Assembly: GCF_029784135.1 (NCBI RefSeq)
Contig: NC_073746.1
Span: forward strand, 294,524,089 to 294,588,088
Length of the DNA: 64,000 nt
Direction of reading: 5' to 3'
From: Toxorhynchites rutilus septentrionalis
Taxonomy: Eukaryota; Arthropoda; Insecta; Diptera; Culicidae
The translations under genes were made by a program, and so were the position numbers. This document shows, piece after piece, positions 44,963 through 56,070 of the stretch. The notes under the pieces are model-generated. The model searched no databases. It was not told the origin of the DNA and was given only the letters and a program-made list of their open reading frames with translations. Numbering within the stretch: position 1 is the stretch's first letter; each line of letters opens with the position of its first letter.

Positions 44963-46961
44963 ATTGTCTCGCGCTGCTATCTTCTGAAATCCAAATCGCA
45001 TTTGCTCGCAAAGAACAAATGGCTTCCGTGTTTCTCGATATCAAAGGGGCATTTGATTCAGTTTCCATGGAAATTCTCTCAGAGAAACTTCATAATCGTG
45101 GACTTTCACCAATTCTGAATAATTTCCTGTACAATTTACCGTCAGAAAAGCACATGTTTTTCAATCATGGCAGCTTGAAATCTTCTCGATACAGTTTTAT
45201 GGGCCTACCACAAGGCTCCTGCCTAAGCCCCCTCTTGTACAGTTTTTACGTCAATGATATAGATGATTGTCTAACTAGAGACTACACGCTGAGTCAACTT
45301 GCAGACGATGGAGTTATTTCCATCACGGGTACTAATCCCGTCGTTCTGCAAAAGTCGTTGCAAGATACCCTGAACAATCTGTTCACGTGGGCCCTCAAGC
45401 TGGGTATCGAATTCTCTACGGAGAAAACCGAAATGGTCGTTTTTTCTAGGAAGCACGAACCCGCCCAATTCCAGCTTCACCTATCCGGCAAAACGATCAA
45501 GCACTCGATGTTTTTCAAATACCTTGGAGTATATTTTGACTCTAAATGTACCTGGGGAATACACATTGCGTATTTTAAACAGAAATGCCAGCAAAGAATC
45601 AATTTTCTCCAAACAATAACCGGAACATGGTGGGGTGCCCATCCAGGAGACCTCATTCAGTTATACAAAACAACGATATTATCAGTGTTAGAATATGGCA
45701 GTTTTTGCTTCCGATCAGCTGCCAGGATTCATATTCTCAAGCTGGAGAAAATACAATATCGTTGCTTGCGTATAGCAATGGGGTGTTTGCATTCGACACA
45801 TACGATGAGTATCGAAGTTTTGGCAGGAGTACCCCCGCTTACTCTTCGGTTCACAGAATTATCCTGCAGATTTCTCATCCGTTGCAAGATCATGAATCCA
45901 TTGGTGATTGATAACTTCGAAAATCTACTCCAACTGACTCCTCAGTCAAGTTTTATGTCTTTATACCATGAGTACCTTACCCATGAAGTGCACCCTTCAC
46001 CGGGCATCTCCAACCAAGTTTGCTTCCCATACTTTTGCAATTCCTCTGTCATTTTTGATCTGTCCATGCGATAAAAAATCCATGGAATCCCAGAATCCAT
46101 CTACGCTCAGATTCTATTCCGCCGATATTTTCGGCAGAATATGGGAAAGTTAGATCTGATAAAATGTTCTTTACTGACGGTTCATTCATAAACGGGTCCA
46201 CTGGCTTCGGCATCTTCAATGAAAATTCCAGTGCCTCTTTCAAACTCAAAGATCCTTGTTCCGTGTATGTCGCTGAACTGGGTGCGATATATTACGCATT
46301 AGGGATCATTGAAACATTGCCCATCGACCACTATTTTATTTTTTCAGACAGTCTCAGCTCAATAGAGGCAATCCGCTCAATGAAAGTTGATAAATGCTCA
46401 TCTTATTTCCTAACAAGAATAAGACAACTATTGAGTGTTTTGGTCGAAAAATTATTCAAGATTACCTTAGAATGGGTTCCCTCTCATTGCTCGATTCCGG
46501 GGAATGAGAAAGCGGACTCGCTAGCTACGGTGGGCGCTTTAGAAGGCACTCTTTTTGAAAGGCAAATTGCTTATAATGAATTTTTCCACATTCCTCGTCA
46601 GTACACGCTCGTAAGTTGGCAGCGCATGTGGAGTGGAGATGAGTTCGGTCGTTGGTTACACACGGTTGTCCCTAAGGTCTCGACGAGGGCATGGTTCAAG
46701 GGATTGAATGTAGGTCGTGATTTCATTCGCGTGATATCTCGGCTTATGTCCAATCACTACAACCTACACGCGCATCTCTATCGCATTGGGCTCGCAGCAA
46801 ACAATCTTTGTGATTGTGGCGAAGGCACACACACTCTAGAGCACTGAGAGCACAAGGCAGACAATCGGATATCCCCGTCCGGGATATCTTAGGTAGCCGG
46901 GATCCTAATCTTCTGCTTCATCTATACCTGTTCCTCAGAAACGCCGATGTCAACGTTTAAT
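44963..46961 (+). pseudogene. LINE ORF2: reverse transcriptase plus RNase H, interrupted
   Basis: The reverse transcriptase block includes VFLDIKGAFDSV (motif A Asp), GLPQGSCLSPLLYSFYVNDI (motif B), QLADDGVIS (the catalytic Asp pair in motif C at about 45304-45309) and FKYLGVYFDSK. It is open for about 370 codons to a stop at 46072. After a shift the RNase H domain follows: MFFTDGSFINGSTGFGIF (Asp), YVAELGAIYYALG (Glu), FSDSLSSIEAIRS (Asp) and WVPSHCSIPGNEKADSLA (His, Asp). Then comes LCDCGEGTHTLEH, the start of a zinc-knuckle-like motif whose remainder is deleted. The C-terminus resumes in another frame (DIPVRDILGS...YLFLRNADVNV) to 46961. The endonuclease and ORF1 are missing by 5' truncation. 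A retained RNase H supports the I-like group. Confidence 0.9.
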
Positions 46962-47458
46962 GATGTTTCCTTCGTTGTGTCCCCGTTTCATATCCCTCCT
47001 AGCGATCGATAAACTTTTACTTAGTCGCGGCAATACATACACACACTCTTTACAGATGCACGGGCCAAAGGTTGTGCAGTCCACTGATCATTCAACAAGA
47101 GCCAAAGGTTGTACCGCTCATGACAACTCTACACGAGCTGATGATTGCGCCGGCTAGTGACCATTCTATCCTGGATTCCTCGAGTCGAGAAAGACGCACC
47201 ACGCTAGATATGGGGTACAGACTAGGGGGGCGTTGCTGATTAATGGTCAGCTGCATCCCAATAGGAAGTATCCCGTGTCGGGCACACGTACAGAGCATCG
47301 AAGACTGCAACATACCAATTATGAGAACACTTGTAATACTAACCTCGAGCCAACCGCGAGTAATCGGTTACATATTACTAACATAGTTGTAGGACAAAAA
47401 TTGTCAAAATATTGGACTCCCGCCCCGTCAGGCTAACGCCACATGTGCCTTAATAAAA
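46962..47458 (+). other. LINE 3' untranslated region
   Basis: Non-coding tail of the I-type copy. A 14-bp block 'gccaaaggttgt' is present twice (47064 and 47101). Ends in an A/T-rich TAATAAAAT. Confidence 0.6.
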
Positions 47459-48737
47459 TATTAGGCTGTCGAAAAAGTCCTGCGGTATTTCCGCGAGGTG
47501 TCGTTGTAAGCGCGTAGTTCTAGTTGTATTCATTGTATCGAGTCATACTATAACTTGTTGGAAAGGTATTATGATAGTCCTTGACAGTGTTTTGTTTGGT
47601 TAAGTCGTTCGTGAGTTATAGTGTCGCAAATATGGAGCAAAATAAAGAGAAAATCCGACATATTTTACAGTACTACTATGACAAAGGCAAAAATGCATCT
47701 CAAGCTGCCAATAAAATTTGTGCAGTTTATGGACCCGATACAGTTTCCATTTCCACCGCACAACGATGGTTTCAACGTTTTCGTTCTGGTGTAGAGGTCG
47801 TCGAAGATGCGCCACGCTCCGGAAGGCCTGTCGTCGAAAATTGCGACAAAATCGCTGAATTAGCCGAGAAAGACCGGCATAGTAGCAGCCGTAGCATCGG
47901 CCAAGAGCTGGGGATAAGTCATCAAACCGTTATTAACCATTTGAAGAAGCCTGGATTCACAAAGAAGCTCGATGTATGGGTGCCACACACGTTGACGCAA
48001 AAAAAACATCTTTGACCGTATCGACGCATGTGAATCGCTGCTGAATCGCAACAAAATCGACCCGTTTCTGAAGCGGATGGTGACTGGTGATGAAAAGTGG
48101 GTCACTTACGACAACGTGAAGCGTAAACGGTCGTGGTCGAAGCCCGCTGTAGCGGCTCAGACGGTGGCCAAGCCCTCATTAACGGCCAGGAAGGTTCTGC
48201 TGTGTGTTTGGTGGGATTGTCAAGGAATAATCTATTATGAGCTGCTTCCCTATGGCCAAACGCTCAATTCGGACCTGTACTGCCAACAACTGGACCGCTT
48301 GAAGGTAGCACTCATGAAGAAGAGGCCATCTTTGATAAACAGAGGCCGCATTGTTTTCCATCAGGATAACGCCAGGCCACACACTTCTTTGGTGACGCGC
48401 TAGAAGCTCCGGGAGCTCGGATGGAAGGTTCTTTTGCATCCGCCGTATAGTCCGGAACTTGCACCAAGTGACTACCACCTGTTTTTGTCCATGGCGAACG
48501 AGCTAGGTAGTCAGAAGTTAGCCACAAAAGAGGCCTGTGAAAATTGGCTATCCGAGTTTTTTGCCAATAAGGAAGCGAGCTTCTATAACAGGGGTATTAT
48601 GAAGTTGGCATCTCGTTGGGAACAAGTCATCGAACAAAACGGCGCATATTTGACTTAAAACAGATGATTGTAACTAATTTTATGAATAAATGAAAATTAA
48701 AAAAAAAATACCGCAGGACTTTTTTGACAGCCTAATA
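47459..48737 (+). mobile_element. mariner transposon, copy B, both ends intact
   Basis: TA at 47459-47460 and 48736-48737 flanks 1275 bp with inverted ends TTAGGCTGTCGAAAAAGTCC and (complement) TTAGGCTGTCAAAAAAGTCC, followed by TGCGGTATTT in both. Structurally complete, so it could be moved in trans if an active relative exists. Confidence 0.96.
47632..48658 (+). pseudogene. mariner transposase with frameshift and nonsense codon
   Basis: Same protein as at 28919-29932 and about 97% identical by eye. Starts MEQNKEKIRHILQYYYDKG at 47632. An A run at 47999-48006 has eight A where copy A has seven, shifting the frame after HTLTQKK. The rest is readable in the new frame: TGDEKW, HQDNARPH and APSDYHLF are present, so all three catalytic Asp codons survive. 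A TAG at 48401 replaces the Gln codon of copy A. SPELAPSD has Glu where copy A has Asp at a non-catalytic position. The natural C-terminus EQNGAYLT is present here and lost in copy A. Confidence 0.95.
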
Positions 48738-48868
48738 TATATTTGGGAAAAAAAACATTTCTCGGAGTGAAATGTATATTGTGTCCAACTTTGAGCTCAA
48801 TCGGTTTCGTATTTTTCGAGTTTTTGACGCGTACACAAACGAACACAACATTTTTATATATATAGAGA
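48738..48868 (-). mobile_element. Helitron 5' end fragment
   Basis: Minus strand begins A/TCTCTATATATATAAAAATG at 48868, very close to the start of the Helitron at 11350, followed by 'gttgtgttcgtttgtg'. The rest of the element is cut off at 48738 by the mariner/LINE block. Confidence 0.65.
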
Positions 48869-49308
48869 TTTATAATTTATTTGAAATTATATTTTTTGAA
48901 ATATTTTCTTTTTTTCAGACATAAAAACTTTTCGGGAAGTGTGCGGTATCGCAGTGTGCAGTGCTGCACTCATGGCCCCAGCGGAATAATTTTTGAGTGC
49001 AGTACGGCACTCATGGCCGTCTAAGTGTTAATAACACTGAACAGCAAAATAATAACATTATTTTGAGTTTTTGACACTGCATCTGTTTTTCCATCACCTT
49101 GGACAAACATACTTTCTATACAAATAAAATGCTCAAATATTTACCATGTGTACCAGAATTCACACATACTGATGTGAAAAATTAAAAGTAATCAATAATC
49201 ATGTTTTATGACATCTGTCAGCAGTATCCAATTCAAAATATCAGAAGCCACATTTTTTAGCGGTTTGTAGTTATCCTCCATTTATCCTCCGTGCTGTTGT
49301 AAGGTTTT
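48869..49308. other. unassigned, borders the 164-bp satellite
   Basis: No gene. At 49265-49290 the inverted motif 'tgtagttatcctcc' occurs just before the first satellite unit, which begins 'ggaggataactaca'. Confidence 0.4.
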
Positions 49309-52300
49309 GGAGGATAACTACAGATTCATGAAGGATGAGAGTTTGGTATGTCGTAGATGAGTGTTTGGCATGTCAAATTGTAGGTTTTTTGTTCCTCTTT
49401 CCAACAATGTATAGAAAGTATCGTATTTTTCCATCCTTTCCCGGAAAAATTACAAAAACGCATTGGGCAAACGGAGGATAACTACAGATTCATGAAGGAT
49501 GAGAGTTTCATATGTCGTAGATGAGTGTTTGGCATGTCAAATTGTAGGTTTTTTGCTCCTCTTTCCAACAATGTATAGAAAGTATCGTATTTTTCCATCT
49601 TTTCCCGGAAAAATTACAAAAACGCATTGGGCAAACGGAGGATAACTACAGATTCATGAAGGATGAGAGTTTCATATGTCGTAGATGAGTGTTTGGCATG
49701 TCAAATTGTAGGTTTTTTGCTCCTCTTTCCAACAATGTATAGAAAGTATCGTATTTTTCCATCCTTTCCCGGAAAAATTACAAAAACGCATTGGGCAAAC
49801 GGAGGATAACTACAGATTCATGAAGGATGAGAGTTTTGTATGTCGTAGATGAGTGTTTGGCATCTCAAATTATAGATTTTTTGCTCCTCTTTCCAACAAT
49901 GTATAGAAAGTATCGTATTTTTCCATCTTTTCCCGGAAAAATTACAAAAACGCATTGGGCAAACGGAGGATAACTACAGATTCATGAAGGATGAGAGTTT
50001 CATATGTCGTAGATGAGTGTTTGGCATGTCAAATTGTAGGTTTTTTGCTCCTCTTTCCAACAATGTATAGAAAGTATCGTATTTTTCCATCTTTTCCCGG
50101 AAAAATTACAAAAACGCATTGGGCAAACGGAGGATAACTACAGATTCATGAAGGATGAGAGTTTCATATGTCGTAGATGAGTGTTTGGCATGTCAAATTG
50201 TAGGTTTTTTGCTCCTCTTTCCAACAATGTATAGAAAGTATCGTATTTTTCCATCCTTTCCCGGAAAAATTACAAAAACGCATTGGGCAAACGGAGGATA
50301 ACTACAGATTCATGAAGGATGAGAGTTTCATATGTCGTAGATGAGTGTTTGGCATGTCAAATTGTAGGTTTTTTGCTCCTCTTTCCAACAATGTATAGAA
50401 AGTATCGTATTTTTCCATCTTTTCCCGGAAAAATTACAAAAACGCATTGGGCAAACGGAGGATAACTACAGATTCATGAAGGATGAGAGTTTCATATGTC
50501 GTAGATGAGTGTTTGGCATGTCAAATTGTAGGTTTTTTGCTCCTCTTTCCAACAATGTATAGAAAGTATCGTATTTTTCCATACTTTCCCGGAAAAATTA
50601 CAAAAACGCATTGGGCAAACGGAGGATAACTACAGATTCATGAAGGATGAGAGTTTCATATGTCGTAGATGAGTGTTTGGCATGTCAAATTGTAGGTTTT
50701 TTGCTCCTCTTTCCAACAATGTATAGAAAGTATCGTATTTTTCCATCTTTTCCCGGAAAAATTACAAAAACGCATTGGGCAAACGGAGGATAACTACAGA
50801 TTCATGAAGGATGAGAGTTTCATATGTCGTAGATGAGTGTTTGGCATGTCAAATTGTAGGTTTTTTGCTCCTCTTTCCAACAATGTATAGAAAGTATCGT
50901 ATTTTTCCATCCTTTCCCGGAAAAATTACAAAAACGCATTGGGCAAACGGAGGATAACTACAGATTCATGAAGGATGAGAGTTTTGTATGTCGTAGATGA
51001 GTGTTTGGCATCTCAAATTATAGATTTTTTGCTCCTCTTTCCAACAATGTATAGAAAGTATCGTATTTTTCCAAACTTTCCCGGAAAAATTACAAAAACG
51101 CATCGGGCAAACGGAGGATAACTACAGATTCATGAAGGATGAGAGTTTTGTATGTCGTAGATGAGTGTTTGGCATCTCAAATTATAGATTTTTTGCTCCT
51201 CTTTCCAACAATGTATAGAAAGTATCGTATTTTTCCAAACTTTCCCGGAAAAATTACAAAAACGCATCGGGAAAACGGAGGATAACTACAGATTCATGAA
51301 GGATGAGAGTTTTGTATGTCGTAGATGAGTGTTTGGCATCTCAAATTATAGATTTTTTGCTCCTCTTTCCAACAATGTATAGAAAGTATCGTATTTTTCC
51401 ATACTTTCCCGGAAAAATTACAAAAACGCATCGGGCAAACGGAGGATAACTACAGATTCATGAAGGATGAGAGTTTTGTATGTCGTAGATGAGTGTTTGG
51501 CATCTCAAATTATAGATTTTTTGCTCCTCTTTCCAACAATGTATAGAAAGTATCGTATTTTTCCATACTTTCCCGGAAAAATTACAAAAACGCATCGGGC
51601 AAACGGAGGATAACTACAGATTCATGAAGGATGAGAGTTTCGTATGTCGCAGATAAGTGTTTGGCATGTCAAATTATAGATTTTATACTCCTCTTTCCAA
51701 CAATGTATAGAAAGTATAGTATTTTTCCATACTTTCCCGGAAAAATTACAAAAACGCATCGGGCAAACGGAAGATAACTACAGATTCATGAAGGATGAGA
51801 GTTTTGTATGTCGTAGATGAGTGTTTGGCATCTCAAATTATAGATTTTTTGCTCCTCTTTCCAACAATGTATAGAAAGTATCGTATTTTTCCAAACTTTC
51901 CCGGAAAAATTACAAAAACGCATCGGGCAAACGGAGGATAACTACAGATTCATGAAGGATGAGAGTTTCGTATGTCGCAGATAAGTGTTTGGCATGTCAA
52001 ATTATAGATTTTATACTCCTCTTTCCAACAATGTATAGAAAGTATAGTATTTTTCCATACTTTCCCGGAAAAATTACAAAAACGCATCGGGCAAACGGAA
52101 GATAACTACAGATTCATGAAGGATGAGAGTTTTGTATGTCGTAGATGAGTGTTTGGCATCTCAAATTATAGATTTTTTGCTCCTCTTTCCAACAATGTAT
52201 AGAAAGTATCGTATTTTTCCAAACTTTCCCGGAAAAATTACAAAAACGCATCGGGCAAACGGAGGATAACTACAGATTCATGAAGGATGAGAGTTTTGTA

Positions 52301-55300
52301 TGTCGTAGATGAGTGTTTGGCATCTCAAATTATAGATTTTTTGCTCCTCTTTCCAACAATGTATAGAAAGTATCGTATTTTTCCATACTTTCCCGGAAAA
52401 ATTACAAAAACGCATCGGGCAAACGGAGGATAACTACAGATTCATGAAGGATGAGAGTTTTGTATGTCGTAGATGAGTGTTTGGCATCTCAAATTATAGA
52501 TTTTTTGCTCCTCTTTCCAACAATGTATAGAAAGTATCGTATTTTTCCATACTTTCCCGGAAAAATTACAAAAACGCATCGGGCAAACGGAGGATAACTA
52601 CAGATTCATGAAGGATGAGAGTTTTGTATGTCCTAGATAAGTGTTTGGCATGTCAAATTGTAGATTTTTTACTCCTCTTTCCAACAATGTATAGAAAGTA
52701 TCGTATTTTTCCATACTTTCCCGGAAAAATTACAAAAACGCATCGGGCAAACGGAGGATAACTACAGATTCATGAAGGATGAGAGTTTTGTATGTCCTAG
52801 ATAAGTGTTTGGCATGTCAAATTGTAGATTTTTTACTCCTCTTTCCAACAATGTATAGAAAGTATCGTATTTTTCCATACTTTCCCGGAAAAATTACAAA
52901 AACGCATCGGGCAAACGGAGGATAACTACAGATTCATGAAGGATGAGAGTTTCGTATGTCGCAGATAAGTGTTTGGCATGTCAAATTATAGATTTTTTAC
53001 TCCTCTTTCCAACAATGTATAGAAAGTATAGTATTTTTCCATACTTTCCCGGAAAAATTACAAAAACGCATCGGGCAAACGGAAGATAACTACAGATTCA
53101 TGAAGGATGAGAGTTTTGTATGTCGTAGATGAGTGTTTGGCATCTCAAATTATAGATTTTTTGCTCCTCTTTCCAACAATGTATAGAAAGTATCGTATTT
53201 TTCCAAACTTTCCCGGAAAAATTACAAAAACGCATCGGGCAAACGGAGGATAACTACAGATTCATGAAGGATGAGAGTTTCGTATGTCGCAGATAAGTGT
53301 TTGGCATGTCAAATTATAGATTTTATACTCCTCTTTCCAACAATGTATAGAAAGTATAGTATTTTTCCATACTTTCCCGGAAAAATTACAAAAACGCATC
53401 GGGCAAACGGAAGATAACTACAGATTCATGAAGGATGAGAGTTTTGTATGTCGTAGATGAGTGTTTGGCATCTCAAATTATAGATTTTTTGCTCCTCTTT
53501 CCAACAATGTATAGAAAGTATCGTATTTTTCCAAACTTTCCCGGAAAAATTACAAAAACGCATCGGGCAAACGGAGGATAACTACAGATTCATGAAGGAT
53601 GAGAGTTTTGTATGTCGTAGATGAGTGTTTGGCATCTCAAATTATAGATTTTTTGCTCCTCTTTCCAACAATGTATAGAAAGTATCGTATTTTTCCATAC
53701 TTTCCCGGAAAAATTACAAAAACGCATCGGGCAAACGGAGGATAACTACAGATTCATGAAGGATGAGAGTTTTGTATGTCGTAGATGAGTGTTTGGCATC
53801 TCAAATTATAGATTTTTTGCTCCTCTTTCCAACAATGTATAGAAAGTATCGTATTTTTCCATACTTTCCCGGAAAAATTACAAAAACGCATCGGGCAAAC
53901 GGAGGATAACTACAGATTCATGAAGGATGAGAGTTTTGTATGTCCTAGATAAGTGTTTGGCATGTCAAATTGTAGATTTTTTACTCCTCTTTCCAACAAT
54001 GTATAGAAAGTATCGTATTTTTCCATACTTTCCCGGAAAAATTACAAAAACGCATCGGGCAAACGGAGGATAACTACAGATTCATGAAGGATGAGAGTTT
54101 TGTATGTCCTAGATAAGTGTTTGGCATGTCAAATTGTAGATTTTTTACTCCTCTTTCCAACAATGTATAGAAAGTATCGTATTTTTCCATACTTTCCCGG
54201 AAAAATTACAAAAACGCATCGGGCAAACGGAGGATAACTACAGATTCATGAAGGATGAGAGTTTCGTATGTCGCAGATAAGTGTTTGGCATGTCAAATTA
54301 TAGATTTTATACTCCTCTTTCCAACAATGTATAGAAAGTATAGTATTTTTCCATACTTTCCCGGAAAAATTACAAAAACGCATCGGGCAAACGGAAGATA
54401 ACTACAGATTCATGAAGGATGAGAGTTTTGTATGTCGTAGATGAGTGTTTGGCATCTCAAATTATAGATTTTTTGCTCCTCTTTCCAACAATGTATAGAA
54501 AGTATCGTATTTTTCCAAACTTTCCCGGAAAAATTACAAAAACGCATCGGGCAAACGGAGGATAACTACAGATTCATGAAGGATGAGAGTTTCGTATGTC
54601 GCAGATAAGTGTTTGGCATGTCAAATTATAGATTTTATACTCCTCTTTCCAACAATGTATAGAAAGTATAGTATTTTTCCATACTTTCCCGGAAAAATTA
54701 CAAAAACGCATCGGGCAAACGGAAGATAACTACAGATTCATGAAGGATGAGAGTTTTGTATGTCGTAGATGAGTGTTTGGCATCTCAAATTATAGATTTT
54801 TTGCTCCTCTTTCCAACAATGTATAGAAAGTATCGTATTTTTCCAAACTTTCCCGGAAAAATTACAAAAACGCATCGGGCAAACGGAGGATAACTACAGA
54901 TTCATGAAGGATGAGAGTTTTGTATGTCCTAGATAAGTGTTTGGCATGTCAAATTGTAGATTTTTTACTCCTTTTTCCAACAATGTATAGAAAGTATCGT
55001 ATTTTCCCATACTTTCCCGGAAAAATTACAAAAACCCATTGGGTAAACGGAGGATAACTACAGATTCATGAAGGATGAGAGTTTCGTATGTCGCAGATAA
55101 GTGTTTGGCATGTCAAATTATAGATTTTATACTCCTCTTTCCAACAATGTATAGAAAGTATAGTATTTTTCCATACTTTCCCGGAAAAATTACAAAAACG
55201 CATCGGGCAAACGGAAGATAACTACAAATTCATGAAGGATGAGAGTTTCATATGTCGTAGATGAGTGTTTGGCATCTCAAATTATAGATTTTTTGCTCCT

Positions 55301-55720
55301 CTTTCCAACAATGTATAGAAAGTATCGTATTTTTCCATACTTTCCCGGAAAAATTACAAAAACGCATCGGGCAAACGGAGGATAACTACAGATTCATGAA
55401 GGATGAGAGTTTTGTATGTCCTAGATAAGTGTTTGGCATGTCAAATTGTAGATTTTTTACTCCGCTTTCCAACAATGTATAGAAAGTATCGTATTTTTCC
55501 ATACTTTCCCGGAAAAATTACAAAAACGCATCGGGCAAACGGAGGATAACTACAGATTCATGAAGGATGAGAGTTTGGTATGTCGTAGATGAGTGTTTGG
55601 CATGTCAAATTATAGGTTTTTTGCTCCTCTTTCCAACAATGTATATAACGTACCGTATTTTTCTATACTTTCCCGGAAAAATTACGAAAACGCATCGGGC
55701 AAACGGAGGATAACTACAGA
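49309..55720. repeat. 164-bp satellite array, 39 units, with higher-order repeat
   Basis: Units start 'ggaggataactacagattca' every 164 bp exactly from 49309 to 55705; I checked spacing at 52261, 55049, 55377, 55541 and 55705 and found no net indel. Four main variants differ at linked positions such as 'catgtc/catctc', 'ttgctcc/ttactcc/atactcc', 'tcgtattt/tagtattt' and 'gcattggg/gcatcggg'. Units 1-10 are mostly one variant with 'gcattggg'. From unit 15 the order C B C B B' B' D D repeats every eight units (1312 bp). There are no genes. Confidence 0.97.
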
Positions 55721-56070
55721 TTTATCAAAAACAAGAGTTTAGCTCATCGCATTTTTATAAAATGGACATCAATCGATAGATTTAGTCACAAGGGTTCCAA
55801 AAATATATATATTGTCAAGCAAATCACTAAGCATTGTGATAAAAGTTTACAAAATGTGTTCATACTCTAGTAAATCAGAAGCAGGGCCGCACTAAGGGGA
55901 AAAGTAAAAGTAGAATCATTTTATGGAAAAACATGAACCAATATTCGCTGCATACGAGTCAAAGCCAAATTTCATGTAAATTCAGACTACTAAACAGAAA
56001 TATAAAACTATGTAATACATAGAAATAGGGGAAATATGATTTTTATGAAGAAGTTACACAAAATTTTAGA
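55721..56070. other. junction between two satellites
   Basis: About 350 bp of unassigned sequence; no gene or named repeat. Confidence 0.4.

Larger units (their letters stand above)
44962..47458 (+). mobile_element. 5'-truncated I-type LINE, newer copy
   Basis: Begins inside ORF2 (DCLALLSSEIQIAFARKEQM) and runs through reverse transcriptase, RNase H and a 3' UTR of about 490 bp ending 'gccttaataaaat'. The mariner at 47461 inserted almost at its 3' end, which hides any target duplication. 5' truncation is usual for target-primed insertion. Confidence 0.85.

Noticed and set aside
48930..49031. Possible piggyBac-type terminus ('ggccgtctaagtg' before TTAA)
   Set aside because: Only one end is seen; no matching inverted end with TTAA on the left.
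49309..55720. Regular repeats that might suggest a CRISPR array
   Set aside because: The whole 164-bp unit is repeated with no unique spacers, and the context is eukaryotic. It is a satellite.
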